Shown one piece after another: positions 51,145-60,432 of a DNA stretch of 64,000 nt (position 1 is its first letter; each line of letters starts with the position of its first letter). A program made the translations under genes and the position numbers. This stretch comes from CAYNSB01 sp964399625 (GTDB taxonomy: Bacteria > Planctomycetota > Phycisphaerae > Phycisphaerales > UBA1924). The notes beneath the pieces are model-generated. The model saw nothing but the letters and a program-made list of their open reading frames with translations, made no database searches and was not told the origin of the DNA. Location: NCBI GenBank assembly GCA_964399625.1, contig CAYNSB010000014.1, positions 1 through 64,000 of the forward strand. The letters run 5' to 3'.

Positions 51145-53259
51145 TCACTCCGCGATCGGCAAAACCAGCACGAACGCCGCGCCCTCGCCGCCTCTCCCGC
51201 CCGCGCGCTCCAGGCGCAGATCGCCCCCCAGTTCCCGCGCCAGCCCGCGCGCCAGCGCCAAGCCCAATCCCAGCCCAGGCTTGGCCGAGCGCTCCTCCCG
51301 CGCCGCGCGATGGAACGGCGCGAAGATCCGGCGCGATTCCCCCGCGGGCACGCCCGGCCCGTGGTCGGAAATGGTCAGGTGCAATTCCTTCCGCGCCGAT
51401 GCGAACAGCCCGAGTATTCCGCTCGCTCGGCCCTCCTCGATCCGCGCGATCAGGTGCACGCGGGGATCGCGCGACTCGCTCGCGTACTTGCCCGCGTTCT
51501 CGACGAGGTTCAAGAGAATCCGCTCCACGGTCTGCGCGTCCGCACGCACGTGAGCCGCGCCGGGCTCCGCCCCACGTGCCAGCGCGCTCTCCACGACGAG
51601 TTCCAGCCCCGCGCTCTGCGCCGCCCGGCGGAGGGCTGGCTCCACCTGCGCCACGAGCTCGGCGGCATCGATCGACGCTCCCTCGACCGCGGGGCTTGGT
51701 CGTGCACGCCCCAGGCGTGCGTACGCCAGCACGTTCTCTACGAGCCCGCTGAGCCTGCGCGACTCGCCGTGCAGCGTGGACAGATACTCGCGCTGCTTCT
51801 CCGGCTCGCGCACCAGCCCGCGCTCCAGCATCTCCGTGTACAGCGAGAACGTCGTCAGCGGCGTGCGCAACTCGTGCGTCACCGCGGAGACGAACCGTCC
51901 GCGGCGCTCCGAGAGATCGAGGGACTGGCGAAGCACGAACGCGATCGCGCCGATCGCGGCGAGCACCGCAAGCCACGTGACGCCCAGGATCAGCTTCGTC
52001 GCGGACAGCCCGTCCTCCGCGGGAATCTCGAGCGCCGCGGGGTTGAGCAGCGCGGGAATGCTCGCAAGACGTTGGGCCTCGGGCGCCGCTCGACCCACGA
52101 ACGGCTCGAGGCTCGCCTGGGGCAGCAGATTGCGCACCTGACCGAGCAGGCGCGAGCGCAGCGCGGGCCAGTCGATCCACACGCCCTGCGTCGCCGAGCG
52201 CGCCCCGATCGTCACTCGTCGCTCCAGCAGCAGATCGGGCTCCGAAGCGCCCTCGCTCCGCGGGCGGATCACCCATCGTGCGGTGAGAGGGGAGATCGAA
52301 ACCCCGATCGCCTCGATGGCACCGCCCGTGAACACCGCGCCTGCAGCGCCACCCGTATCGGCACGTCGGAGGGCCGGTGGCACGCCGCCGAGCGAAGGCG
52401 CTTCTTCCGCTGGTGCGCTGGCGGCCGGGGCACCCGACGCCCTGTCCGCTGCGGCCTGCTTCAGGTCTTTCCCGCCGACCTCGTCCCGCCGGTACACGCC
52501 AGCAATCTGCCTATCGCTATCAGCCGGCGCCGCCTTGCGCTGCGCGGGCACCGTCGCCTGGTTCGCGCTGTCCGCGGCCTGCTGGCGCGCTGCGAACTCG
52601 CGCCTCGATTCCTCCATCGCCCGTTCCAGCTTCTGCGCCGGGGCGATCTGGCTTTGGGGTGCCGGGTCGTCCCGCTCATTGAGCGCCCGTGCGCCGGCGA
52701 TCGACTGCCCGTCCAGCGAGGCCCCGCCCGCATCGCCGAGATCGGGCGCGCTCGCCTGCAGCGCGCCGGCACGCGTGATCGCGCGCAATCGATCCAGCCG
52801 ATCGCGCGCGATCATGACAAACTCAGGATCCACGTACCGGCTCGTCGCCAGTTCGCGCTGCGCCTCGCCGGGCACCTGGGGCGACGTCAGCGTCCCGTCC
52901 GCCTCGATCTGGTAGTGCAGACGCACGAACGCCCCGGGCGGCTCCAGCAGCGGCGAGGGCGCTAGCGCTTCGCCGGGCGCAATCGCGTCCCACATCTTCT
53001 CGTACGAGCGCAGCGCCGGGTAGAACGAGAGGTAATGGAAGTACGGGCGGGACGACTCCTGCGCCACGATCGGCGTCAGCTCGCTCTCCATGCGCCACAG
53101 CGCCAGGCGCAGCGATTCCTGCACCGCCGACTCGGCTCGCGCTCGCTGCTCGCGTCGCTCGAGCGTGATCGCCCGCCACGTGACCCACCCCAGCCCCTCG
53201 AGCACCGCCATCGCCCCCAGCGCGAAGATCAGCCACGGGATGAACCGGCGCGTTCTCAT
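51145..53259 (-). CDS. Two-component sensor histidine kinase
   Basis: 704 residues. TM1 (about 8-28) and TM2 (about 418-440) bracket a 390-residue extracytoplasmic sensor, which includes a low-complexity Ala/Gln-rich stretch around residues 180-300. The H box is SAVTHELRTPLTTFSLYTEM (His near 460), the N box RILLNLVENAGKYA, then SDHGPGVP and GLGLGLALARGLARELGG. The C-terminus ends FVLVLPIAE. ATG overlaps the TGA of the response regulator gene upstream (ATGA). Its signal is unknown; the preceding DUF4139 gene may be linked. Confidence 0.93.
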   Translation of the reverse strand: MRTRRFIPWLIFALGAMAVLEGLGWVTWRAITLERREQRARAESAVQESLRLALWRMESELTPIVAQESSRPYFHYLSFYPALRSYEKMWDAIAPGEALAPSPLLEPPGAFVRLHYQIEADGTLTSPQVPGEAQRELATSRYVDPEFVMIARDRLDRLRAITRAGALQASAPDLGDAGGASLDGQSIAGARALNERDDPAPQSQIAPAQKLERAMEESRREFAARQQAADSANQATVPAQRKAAPADSDRQIAGVYRRDEVGGKDLKQAAADRASGAPAASAPAEEAPSLGGVPPALRRADTGGAAGAVFTGGAIEAIGVSISPLTARWVIRPRSEGASEPDLLLERRVTIGARSATQGVWIDWPALRSRLLGQVRNLLPQASLEPFVGRAAPEAQRLASIPALLNPAALEIPAEDGLSATKLILGVTWLAVLAAIGAIAFVLRQSLDLSERRGRFVSAVTHELRTPLTTFSLYTEMLERGLVREPEKQREYLSTLHGESRRLSGLVENVLAYARLGRARPSPAVEGASIDAAELVAQVEPALRRAAQSAGLELVVESALARGAEPGAAHVRADAQTVERILLNLVENAGKYASESRDPRVHLIARIEEGRASGILGLFASARKELHLTISDHGPGVPAGESRRIFAPFHRAAREERSAKPGLGLGLALARGLARELGGDLRLERAGGRGGEGAAFVLVLPIAE

Positions 53260-54002
53260 GGTGCGCCCGGCTCCTCCCCCCCATCCGCCGCGAGCATGTA
53301 CCCCTTCCCGCGCACCGTCAGGATCAGCGCGCCGCCCTGGGCGGCGTTCGTGTCGTCGCGCAGGATCGTGCGCAATCGCGCGATCGCCATGTCCACCGTG
53401 CGCGTCGCGACGCCGCGAGGGTCCATCCCCCAGACGCGCTGCAGCAGGTCCTCGCGCGAGACGGCACGCCCGCGATTGGCCGCGAGATACCCGAGCACCT
53501 CGCTCTCCCTCGTCGAGAGGGACTCGCGCGTGCCGTCCTTGTGCGAAACCTCACGGCGCTCGAAATCGATCGTTCGCCCGCCAAGGTCCAGGCGCGCCAC
53601 GCCCGTGGGCCGGCCCGGCGAGCGGCGCAGCACCGCCTCGATCCGCGCCAGCAGCTCCGCGATCGAGAAGGGTTTGACGATGTAGTCGTCCGCGCCCAGG
53701 CGCAGCCCCCGCACCCGATCCTCTTCCTGCCCCCGCGCCGTGAGCATGATCGCCGGCAGTGCCGGGCGCGCCGCCCGCAACTCCTTGAGCACCTGCAGCC
53801 CATCGAGCTTGGGCATCAGCACGTCCAGCAGGACCAGATCGAGCCCGGGATTGGCGGGCGTGCCCGCGCCCAGCGCCGCGTCCAGCCCGGCCTGCCCGTC
53901 CGCGGCCTCGCGCGTTTCGTAGCCCGAGGCGCGCAGCGCGTCGCACAACCCGCGTCGGATCGCCGCGTCATCCTCAACGATCAGGATCGTTCCAAGCGGC
54001 AT
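53256..54002 (-). CDS. OmpR/PhoB-type response regulator
   Basis: 248 residues. The receiver has Asp60 in LVLLDVLMPKLDGLQ and Lys110 in YIVKPFS; the winged-helix output domain (about 140-235) has LSTRESEVLGYLAANRGRAV, SREDLLQRVWGMDPRGVATR and VRGKGYMLAADG. It is translated just before its cognate kinase (4-nt overlap) and follows the DUF4139 gene by 7 bp, so one operon is likely. Confidence 0.95.
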   Translation of the reverse strand: MPLGTILIVEDDAAIRRGLCDALRASGYETREAADGQAGLDAALGAGTPANPGLDLVLLDVLMPKLDGLQVLKELRAARPALPAIMLTARGQEEDRVRGLRLGADDYIVKPFSIAELLARIEAVLRRSPGRPTGVARLDLGGRTIDFERREVSHKDGTRESLSTRESEVLGYLAANRGRAVSREDLLQRVWGMDPRGVATRTVDMAIARLRTILRDDTNAAQGGALILTVRGKGYMLAADGGEEPGAP

Positions 54003-54009
54003 GGTCGCC

Positions 54010-55563
54010 TCACCACGTGTACCGAACTTTGTACGTCACGACGACCTCCTTGTCCGGCTCGGCCCGGACAGGGAACTGGATCGCCCGCGCATCCACCTTC
54101 ACGAAGTCCGCGCTCTTCTGCACGATCTCCCAGTTCGTCCAGCGGTACAGGTTCTCCTTCACGATCACGTTCACCGCTTCCTTCTTGCGATTCCGGATCT
54201 TTACCTGGATCGTCTCCTCCATCCGGTGCGCACGCTCGTCGATCGAGAAGTCCATCTGCGTCCGCTCGCCCACCACGTCGAACGCGTTGCCCATCTTGAT
54301 CAGCACGTCCTCGCCCTGCGGCGTGTGATCGATCGCGTCCTCGCCGATGAACTCCAGCGACTTGTCCGCCGAGTCCAGCTTGCTCACGCGCACGCGCCCC
54401 GCGGGCAGCGGCACGCCCAGCCCCTGCTCCTTCGCGTTCTTGAACTTGAGGTAGATATCGACCTTCTTGTTTCCCTGCGTCCCGAAGTTTCGGTCTTGCA
54501 TCGGGCTCGGGAAGAACCCGCGGTAGCCCTCGTCCAATCCGTAGTAGACCAGGACCTTTTCCGCGGGCACGTTGCGCGCCGGCGTGAATGGCTCCACCTG
54601 CTTGGTGCTGCTCTCGGGGATCGTCGTCGGACGTCCCAGCGTGTACAGGTGGTACTCGAAGAAGTCCTTCTGCGCAAAGCCGTCCGACTCATCGGCCATC
54701 GCCGCCGCTTTGGCCATCTCGAGCCGCCCCCCCATGCGATTCTCGCCCGGTCTGGGCGCGCGATGCACGTCGCCGGCGACTAGCTTCAGCTTCGCGTTCT
54801 CGTAACTTCCGCCCGACTGGTTGAGGATGCTCACCCACGCGCCCACGTCGAGCGTGCCGCTGTTCGCGTTCGCGCCCTCCTTGAACACGAGGTTGTAATC
54901 CGCCCACCACGTGATGCCCTCGGTCTGGTAGCCCACGCGCGCCTTGTGCTCCCCCTCCTGCTCCGCGGAGAGGTTCCAGATCAGCGTGGGCTTGAGGATC
55001 AGCCCGGCCGCCCCGTCGGCGGGGAATCGGATCGAGGTCTTGCTCATGTCCGTGAGCATGCGGATCTGCCCGCTCGCCTCCTTGAGAAGCAGCCCGCCGG
55101 GCATCGCGTTGAGCAGCGTCACGCTCTGCCCGTCCACCTCGATGTTCTTGCCCACGAACCGCTCGAGCATCTTCTGGCTCGAGACGAGGTCGAACTGGAA
55201 GTTCTGCTCCAGCACGCGCGTCGTCGCGGGCGCCGTGAGCGACTCGAACGAGACGGTCGTCGGGTCGATCAGCGCCGCGACATCCGTGAACTCAAGCACC
55301 GAGCGGCCCTTCGCGAGCGTCACGGGGCGCTCCACTCTCACCACCGCGTAGCCCGGCAGGGGCCGCCCCTGCCACGGGTTGTACAGACCCATCGACGCGG
55401 GCGTTGGGCGGTACACCGCCGCGGGAATGGCGCCGGGCAGCGCGCTCGAGTAGATCGTGATCGTGGTGCTGGGCGCGCCGCCGGCGGGCTTCGCGTCCTG
55501 TGCGAGCGACATCGCGCTCCCGGCGACCATCGACAACGCCACGCCCAAGGAACGGACCATCAT
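54010..55563 (-). CDS. Secreted DUF4139-domain protein
   Basis: 517 residues with a signal peptide (MMVRSLGVALSMVAGSAMSL, cleavage near SLAQD). The central and C-terminal parts have GYQTEGITWWADYNLVF, ILNQSGGSYENAKLKLVAGD and FKNAKEQGLGVPLPAGRVRV, features of the DUF4139 beta-rich family. AGGAG lies 7 bp before the ATG. It is the first gene of an operon with a response regulator and sensor kinase, 7 bp from the regulator, which suggests a surface or periplasmic protein tied to that signalling pair. Molecular role unknown. Confidence 0.8.
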   Translation of the reverse strand: MMVRSLGVALSMVAGSAMSLAQDAKPAGGAPSTTITIYSSALPGAIPAAVYRPTPASMGLYNPWQGRPLPGYAVVRVERPVTLAKGRSVLEFTDVAALIDPTTVSFESLTAPATTRVLEQNFQFDLVSSQKMLERFVGKNIEVDGQSVTLLNAMPGGLLLKEASGQIRMLTDMSKTSIRFPADGAAGLILKPTLIWNLSAEQEGEHKARVGYQTEGITWWADYNLVFKEGANANSGTLDVGAWVSILNQSGGSYENAKLKLVAGDVHRAPRPGENRMGGRLEMAKAAAMADESDGFAQKDFFEYHLYTLGRPTTIPESSTKQVEPFTPARNVPAEKVLVYYGLDEGYRGFFPSPMQDRNFGTQGNKKVDIYLKFKNAKEQGLGVPLPAGRVRVSKLDSADKSLEFIGEDAIDHTPQGEDVLIKMGNAFDVVGERTQMDFSIDERAHRMEETIQVKIRNRKKEAVNVIVKENLYRWTNWEIVQKSADFVKVDARAIQFPVRAEPDKEVVVTYKVRYTW

Positions 55564-55711
55564 GGGATATCTCCTGAGAGTTGGCTGCAAACCGACCAAG
55601 ACTTCCGACGCCTAGCTCTTCGTCCATGTTCCGCGGGCGTCCGTCACGCGCACGTAACAGCCGGCGTCAGGATAACGCCCCGCCTGCCCTGCGATCATCC
55701 AGCCGCCCCTG

Positions 55712-57073
55712 CTAGTGCTGCCCCACCCGCCGCACCAGCCACCCCGGGATTGCGACAGAGATCAGCCCCGCCACCAGCAGCATCGCCCCGGTCGCGTGCC
55801 AGGCACCAGCCTCGCCCAGCCAGCTCGTGAACCACTTGCCCAGCACCGGGCCCATGAACGCCACGAACCACGCCCCGCCCATCATCAGCCCCGACGCCAG
55901 GCTCGTCCGGTGCGGCAGCATGCGCTGCGCGAGCGCGATCGTCACCGGCACGATCCCTCCGAACCCGATCCCCGCCACCACGATCAGCGCGAACACGATG
56001 GGCACCGTCCACGCCGGATGCCCGCCCGCCCCCTCGAACGCGTGCATCGCCCACGGAATGACGAACAGCGGCAGCGCGCCCACCACGGGCATCCAGATCA
56101 GCAGCGGGCGCTCGTGCCCGGCCCGCACCAGGCGCGCCAGCGCCAACCCCGCCACGCCCATGCCCACCTGCATCGACGCCTGCAGCCACCCGTTCACGCC
56201 CGACGCCGCGAGCCCGAAGTGGTTCTTCGCCTCCGCGTCCAGCGTCTCCCAGTTCGCGCCCTGGCGTGCCGCGATGAGCTTGATGGACCAGTTGATGACG
56301 AGGTACACGAGCGCCGCGTTCACCGTGAAGCGGATCACGTTCCCGACGTACAGAATCCACACCGAAGCCCAGCGCCAGCGCCGCTCGCGCTCGGGCAGCT
56401 CGGCGTGCGTCTCGTGCGCATCGTGGTGCTGGTGCGCCACGCCGTGGATCGCCCAGACGAGCAGCCCCGCGAACACCATCGACGGCGCGATGAGCCACAG
56501 AAATCCGTGCAACCCGAACGCCGTCGCGTACGGCGTCGCCGTCGTGTTCCCGCTGATACCCCCCGCCATGCCGCCCAGGAAGAACAGCGAAACGCCCAGC
56601 GAGCGCCGCCGACCCGACAGTTGCCCGACCGCCGCGGCCGCCACCGGATGGAACGCCCCGATCCCGATCGACGACAGCACCTGGATCAGAAGCAGTTGCG
56701 GGAACGTCTCCGCGAGCCCGATCGCGCTCGTCGCCACCGCCGAGAGCACCAGCCCCAGCGTCCCGAACCAGCGCGTGTTCAATTTGTCCGACACCCACGC
56801 GACGGCCGGCTGGATCAGCCCGCTCGCCACGCTCCCCGCGCCCAGGATCCACGCCTTCTCGTAGTCGCTCAGGTGCAGGCGCGTCACCAGCAGCGGCATC
56901 AGCGGCACGATCAGGTACGAGAAGTAGTCCACCACGCTGTGGCAGACCACCGTCAGCCACACGCGCAGACGCGCGAGCGGCACCTCGCCCGATCCGCTCG
57001 TCGTGCTCCGGGCCGCCTCGCCCAGCGCCCCCTCGGTCTCAGTGTGGATATCGATGGTGGTCAATGTGAACAA
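55712..57073 (-). CDS. Major facilitator superfamily transporter (Fsr-like)
   Basis: 453 residues, about 12 TM segments. WLTVVCHSVVDYFSYLIVPL is close to the start of fosmidomycin-resistance (Fsr)-type carriers, and GRRRSLGVSLFFLGGMAGGI is the loop 2-3/TM5 region. A His-rich cytoplasmic loop (HGVAHQHHDAHETHAELPER) lies in the middle. The start is poorly defined: TTG at 57073 is the longest option; a GTG at 56983 would begin closer to the first helix. The substrate is unknown. Confidence 0.83.
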   Translation of the reverse strand: MFTLTTIDIHTETEGALGEAARSTTSGSGEVPLARLRVWLTVVCHSVVDYFSYLIVPLMPLLVTRLHLSDYEKAWILGAGSVASGLIQPAVAWVSDKLNTRWFGTLGLVLSAVATSAIGLAETFPQLLLIQVLSSIGIGAFHPVAAAAVGQLSGRRRSLGVSLFFLGGMAGGISGNTTATPYATAFGLHGFLWLIAPSMVFAGLLVWAIHGVAHQHHDAHETHAELPERERRWRWASVWILYVGNVIRFTVNAALVYLVINWSIKLIAARQGANWETLDAEAKNHFGLAASGVNGWLQASMQVGMGVAGLALARLVRAGHERPLLIWMPVVGALPLFVIPWAMHAFEGAGGHPAWTVPIVFALIVVAGIGFGGIVPVTIALAQRMLPHRTSLASGLMMGGAWFVAFMGPVLGKWFTSWLGEAGAWHATGAMLLVAGLISVAIPGWLVRRVGQH

Positions 57074-57096
57074 GCGTAGGAAGCGTGTCTTTGCCT

Positions 57097-57155
57097 TTCA
57101 GAGGCCCAAGCGGCAGCGCCGGGCGCTCTGAACGAGCCCGAAGCGCGAGCGAGGG
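57097..57155 (-). repeat. Dispersed repeat, copy A
   Basis: On the minus strand this reads GCCCTCGCTCGCGCTTCGGG, CTCGTTCAG, a variable 1-3 nt, then GCGCCC and CCGCTTGGGCCTCTGAA. The sequence at 60735-60796 is the same on the plus strand, with three substitutions and a 2-nt length difference in the middle. It lies in the promoter region of the MFS gene. Confidence 0.8.
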
Positions 57156-57224
57156 CGGTGTTCGATGCTTCCGAGTTCCTCAGGGGGCTGGCGAGCTGAC
57201 CCCGCATGGCTAACGGAGCGTGCC

Positions 57225-57659
57225 CTATCCGCGCACTGGAAAGCGCCGAGTCACCGCACCGACCGATTCGGCCAGCCGCGACAACGACGCGGCATCGAGA
57301 GGAATGACGAAATGATGGAACTCGGTCGCGTTGTCCGGAGTGATCCGCACGTCCAAGACAACACGGTTCCGCTCGCGGTCGCGCGTCAGGTTCATCTGCA
57401 GGTACGGCTCCATCGGATTCAGCGAAGCGACATGGACGTCGCCTTTCTCAAACCGCGCCAGCGCCTCAAGCCAATCGCGGAGCTCGTCTGTGCGAGCGCA
57501 GGGGCTGGCTAGTCGAACGGTCGAGCCATCGCCACGAAACGTCGCCCGCGTGTTCAACCAGTTGGCATCGTCGTACTGCCGCGCGTCGGCGAACTGGTAG
57601 TTGTCGAACCAGACGCTCAATCCTGCCACCAAGATGTCAGGCTCGCGATCGCGCGACAT
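57225..57659 (-). CDS. WapI-like immunity family protein
   Basis: 144 residues. DANWLNTRATFRGDGS, SPCARTDELRDWLEALARFE and SLNPMEPYLQMNLTRD match the layout of the WapI immunity family (DANWLNV..., PCL...EL..WL). WapI-type proteins protect against WapA/contact-dependent nuclease toxins. No toxin gene is recognisable beside it, though orphan immunity genes are common. I am not certain of the family. Confidence 0.5.
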   Translation of the reverse strand: MSRDREPDILVAGLSVWFDNYQFADARQYDDANWLNTRATFRGDGSTVRLASPCARTDELRDWLEALARFEKGDVHVASLNPMEPYLQMNLTRDRERNRVVLDVRITPDNATEFHHFVIPLDAASLSRLAESVGAVTRRFPVRG

Positions 57660-57745
57660 AACAATTTCTCACGGGCAATCGTATTTGTTCGATTTCATCA
57701 TTGTTCTTCTCCGTGTCCCTCCGTGTTGCTCCGTGATGAAATTCT

Positions 57746-59680
57746 TCATCTCCCCGCCGGCCTCCCGCCCTTCCTCGGATCGCACGCCGCCTCCCAGCCG
57801 CCTTCAACGCGCTTGATCAACTGCACGTTCCCGAACGGGTCGTAGGACTTGGGCGTCAGCTCAATCACGTCTACGCGGTGCCCAATCTCCTCCAGCCGCT
57901 TCTTGAACGAGTCCTCCCACAGCGCGTCCTGCAAGCGGTCGCGGTCCCCCCAGCGCTCGATCAGCAACGCGTCGGGCGACCACTGATGGTGGATGCGCGG
58001 GCGCGCCACGCTCTCCCGCGCCCCCATCCCGCGCACCGTCGCGTTCAGGATCGCCTGCGTCGTGCTCGTGATGATCCGCGGCCCGCCGCTCGCCCCAGCG
58101 ACCACCTCCACTTCGCCCTTCTCATCCAGAACGATCGTGGGCGTCATGCTCGAGAGCGGGCGCTTGCCGCCCTTGGTCTCGCTCCACTCGGGCATGTTCC
58201 GCGCGCTCTGGACGAGCTTGAACGCGTTGGCCTGACCGCGCTTGGTCGTGAAGTCATCCATTTGGTCGTTGAGCACGAACCCGAACTCGGGCACCGCGAC
58301 GAGCGAGCCGAACTCCAGGTTGAGCGTCTCCGTGCAGGCCACGGCGTTGCCCTGCGCGTCCACCACGCTCAGGTGGCTCGTGCCGTGATCCTCGGGCGGC
58401 GCGCCACGCTCATCCTCCGGCATCGTGCCGTACTTCGCCGGCGCCATGGTGGAGCGCGGGTCGAACGTCGCGGCCCGCGCGTCCAGGTACGCGGCGCTCA
58501 TCAGGCGCGCCGTGGGCACGCCCACGAACGCCGGGTCGCCCAGCCAGCGCGAGCGATCCGCGAACGCGTGCTTGAACGCCTCGGCGAGCGCGTGCGTGTT
58601 CGCGACCGTGGGGCGCTGGCGCGCGCGCAGGGTGAGCGCATCGGCCACGCGCAGCGCGTCCTTGCCCACGCCGGCGCCCGAGCCCGCTGCCTCCGCCTTG
58701 AGCCAGTTGCGCTCGAGGATCCCCATCGTTTGCGCCAGGCAGATGCCGCCGGAGCTGGGCGGGGGCATGGTGAGGAACGTGCGGCCAAACGCGGTGGATC
58801 GCAGCGGCGCGACGGGTTCCACGTGGAACTGGTGCAGGTCTTGTGCGCACAAGACGCCGCGATCGGCCGCGATCGCGCGGAGCATCGCCTCGGCGAGCGG
58901 GCCCTCGTCGAAGGCCGCACCGCCACGCTCAGCGATGAGTCGCAGGGCGCGGGCCTGCTCGGGGAGCTTGATGCGATCGCCGAGCTTGACATCGCCTTTG
59001 CGGAGGAAACGCTCCCAGACGAACGCGAATCTCGCCGGCCAGGAGGGATTCTCGCCGAAGCGCTGGATCAGCTTGCGCGTGCTGGCGAGGTAGTTCTCAT
59101 CGACGATGAAGCCCTCCTCGGCGGCGCGGATCGCGGGCGCGAGTACCGTGGCGCGATCGAGCGTGCCGTAGTGGTCCAGGGCCCAAAGGAGTCCCTTGAC
59201 CGTGCCGGGCGTGGCGATCGCCTTGCCCCCACGCTGGGAGGCGAGCGGATCGGGATCGTTCTCGTAGAAGTCGGGTGCGATCGCGCGGGGCGAAGTTTCG
59301 CGGTAGTTGATGGCAAGGTCGCGGCCCGTGCCGGGATCGATCTCTCGTGCGCGGGACTTCTGATCGGCGAGGCCCGTGTCGGAGAAGTGGATCGCCATGA
59401 AGCCGCCGCCGCCGATGCCGCAGGAGTAGGGGCGCACGACGGAGAGGGCGAAGCTCGTCGCGACGGCGGCGTCGATGGCGTTGCCACCCTTGGCGAGGAT
59501 CTGGGCGCCCGCATCGGACGCAACGAAGTGATCCGCGGCGACGACGGCGTGGGGGAATGTGGCGGAGAAATCGCTCGCGCTGCGATAGCCGTGCGATTCG
59601 CTGGCGCACCCGACGGGTGCGAGGGCGACGAGCGCGGACGCGAAGGCGAGGCAAATGAAGCGGAGGGCGGGTCGGATCAT
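57746..59680 (-). CDS. ggt: Gamma-glutamyltransferase
   Basis: 644 residues. A signal peptide (MIRPALRFICLAFASALVAL) ends near PVGC, possibly a weak lipobox. VVAADHFVASDAGAQILAKG and SCGIGGGGFMAIHFSD are the N-terminal conserved blocks. The Thr nucleophile that follows autocleavage is in DHGTSHLSVVDAQGNAVA (about 433), and GASGGPRI supplies the oxyanion Gly pair. The enzyme cleaves or transfers the gamma-glutamyl group of glutathione in the periplasm. ATG 59680 gives the signal peptide; the longer frame upstream would run into a palindrome. Confidence 0.92.
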   Translation of the reverse strand: MIRPALRFICLAFASALVALAPVGCASESHGYRSASDFSATFPHAVVAADHFVASDAGAQILAKGGNAIDAAVATSFALSVVRPYSCGIGGGGFMAIHFSDTGLADQKSRAREIDPGTGRDLAINYRETSPRAIAPDFYENDPDPLASQRGGKAIATPGTVKGLLWALDHYGTLDRATVLAPAIRAAEEGFIVDENYLASTRKLIQRFGENPSWPARFAFVWERFLRKGDVKLGDRIKLPEQARALRLIAERGGAAFDEGPLAEAMLRAIAADRGVLCAQDLHQFHVEPVAPLRSTAFGRTFLTMPPPSSGGICLAQTMGILERNWLKAEAAGSGAGVGKDALRVADALTLRARQRPTVANTHALAEAFKHAFADRSRWLGDPAFVGVPTARLMSAAYLDARAATFDPRSTMAPAKYGTMPEDERGAPPEDHGTSHLSVVDAQGNAVACTETLNLEFGSLVAVPEFGFVLNDQMDDFTTKRGQANAFKLVQSARNMPEWSETKGGKRPLSSMTPTIVLDEKGEVEVVAGASGGPRIITSTTQAILNATVRGMGARESVARPRIHHQWSPDALLIERWGDRDRLQDALWEDSFKKRLEEIGHRVDVIELTPKSYDPFGNVQLIKRVEGGWEAACDPRKGGRPAGR

Positions 59681-60051
59681 GGGGGAGTGATAGGGGATGC
59701 AGCGTGCGCGGGGCTGATCGCGGGTGTGCCGTGCTGGCTCTCGCACAATGTAGGAAAGGGTGATTCGTGGGTGCACCGACCGTGCCGGGCCACGGTCGGT
59801 GGCACTGCGGGCGGTGCCACCTGCCGACATTTCCATGTACGACGGCCCTTCTGGGGGATCTGTTTGGTTACACTAGAAAGCGATTCCGTGACATCCCGTG
59901 GTCAGCAAATTTCTCTTACGGCTTGGTATCGTTCAGGTTGTGAACCGACAAGCAATACAACTGGATCGAATATGATTTTTCTGACGGATTTGCAAATTAC
60001 ATATTCAAGACGCAAGAGGGCATGACCTCCTATCGATCGAGGTGAAGTAGC
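59681..60051. other. Intergenic region with a REP-like hairpin, then a low-GC patch
   Basis: From 59681 to about 59850 the DNA is GC-rich and contains the 11-bp hairpin listed separately. From about 59860 to 60040 GC falls sharply (runs such as GAATATGATTTTTCTGACGG). A stopless frame ending at 60042 reads WIEYDFSDGFANYIFKTQEG, looks protein-like but has no start codon, and might be a remnant of a broken gene. No complete gene is supported. Confidence 0.5.
59771..59805. repeat. REP-like palindrome
   Basis: CACCGACCGTG (59774-59784) pairs perfectly with CACGGTCGGTG (59791-59801) over a 6-nt loop, and pairing continues outward with a one-base bulge (GTGC against GCAC). The right half, CGGTCGGTGGCAC (59793-59805), recurs at 60551-60563. 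Confidence 0.8.
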
Positions 60052-60432
60052 ATGGTGCGTCCATGGTTCATTGTGCGCGCAACGTTGATAACTACGCTCG
60101 GATGGTTGTCGATGGCGCCTGCATGCCATCCGTCAGAGCATCCGCCCATCACTCGCCCAGAGCATCCACCAATTACTCGCCGCTCGGCTCTAGGTGCGGA
60201 GCGTATTTCGATTTATGGCAAATACGCTGAATTGCTCAAAAGCGGACAACTTTCTAAGTTTCGAGTTGTTCATCCGATGGACGGAGACCCGTATGCACTG
60301 GTATTTCACTCGGTGGTTCATGTCTATCGAATTGTCGAACCAATGACGCAAGACATTCGCGACATATTGATGCGCGATCTCCAAGATGACGGAGTCATAT
60401 TTGACATGCCAGTGCCGAAATGGCTTCGGTAA
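60052..60432 (+). CDS. Small, low-GC hypothetical (possibly exported) protein
   Basis: 126 residues. GAGGTG lies 7-8 bp before the ATG. A short hydrophobic N-terminus (MVRPWFIVRATLITTLGWLS) and MAPAC could be a weak lipoprotein signal. Two 8-residue repeats follow (EHPPITRP, EHPPITRR; 60136-60159 and 60160-60183, silent differences between them). The C-terminal part (SKFRVVHPMDGDPYALVFHS) looks globular. Base composition is clearly lower in GC than its neighbours. I do not recognise the family. Confidence 0.5.
   Translation: MVRPWFIVRATLITTLGWLSMAPACHPSEHPPITRPEHPPITRRSALGAERISIYGKYAELLKSGQLSKFRVVHPMDGDPYALVFHSVVHVYRIVEPMTQDIRDILMRDLQDDGVIFDMPVPKWLR
60136..60183 (+). repeat. Two tandem 24-nt repeats inside the small gene
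   Basis: Each unit encodes EHPPITR plus P or R. The DNA differs at several third positions although the peptide is kept, which suggests the repeat is old and selected at the protein level. Confidence 0.75.

Noticed and set aside
57878..60025. A 715-codon plus-strand frame opposite gamma-glutamyltransferase
   Set aside because: An antisense shadow of ggt; Arg/Ala/Val-rich with no conserved words.
59902..60129. A 75-residue minus-strand gene in the low-GC patch
   Set aside because: It overlaps the start and ribosome binding site of the better-supported plus-strand gene at 60052 and shows no motif.
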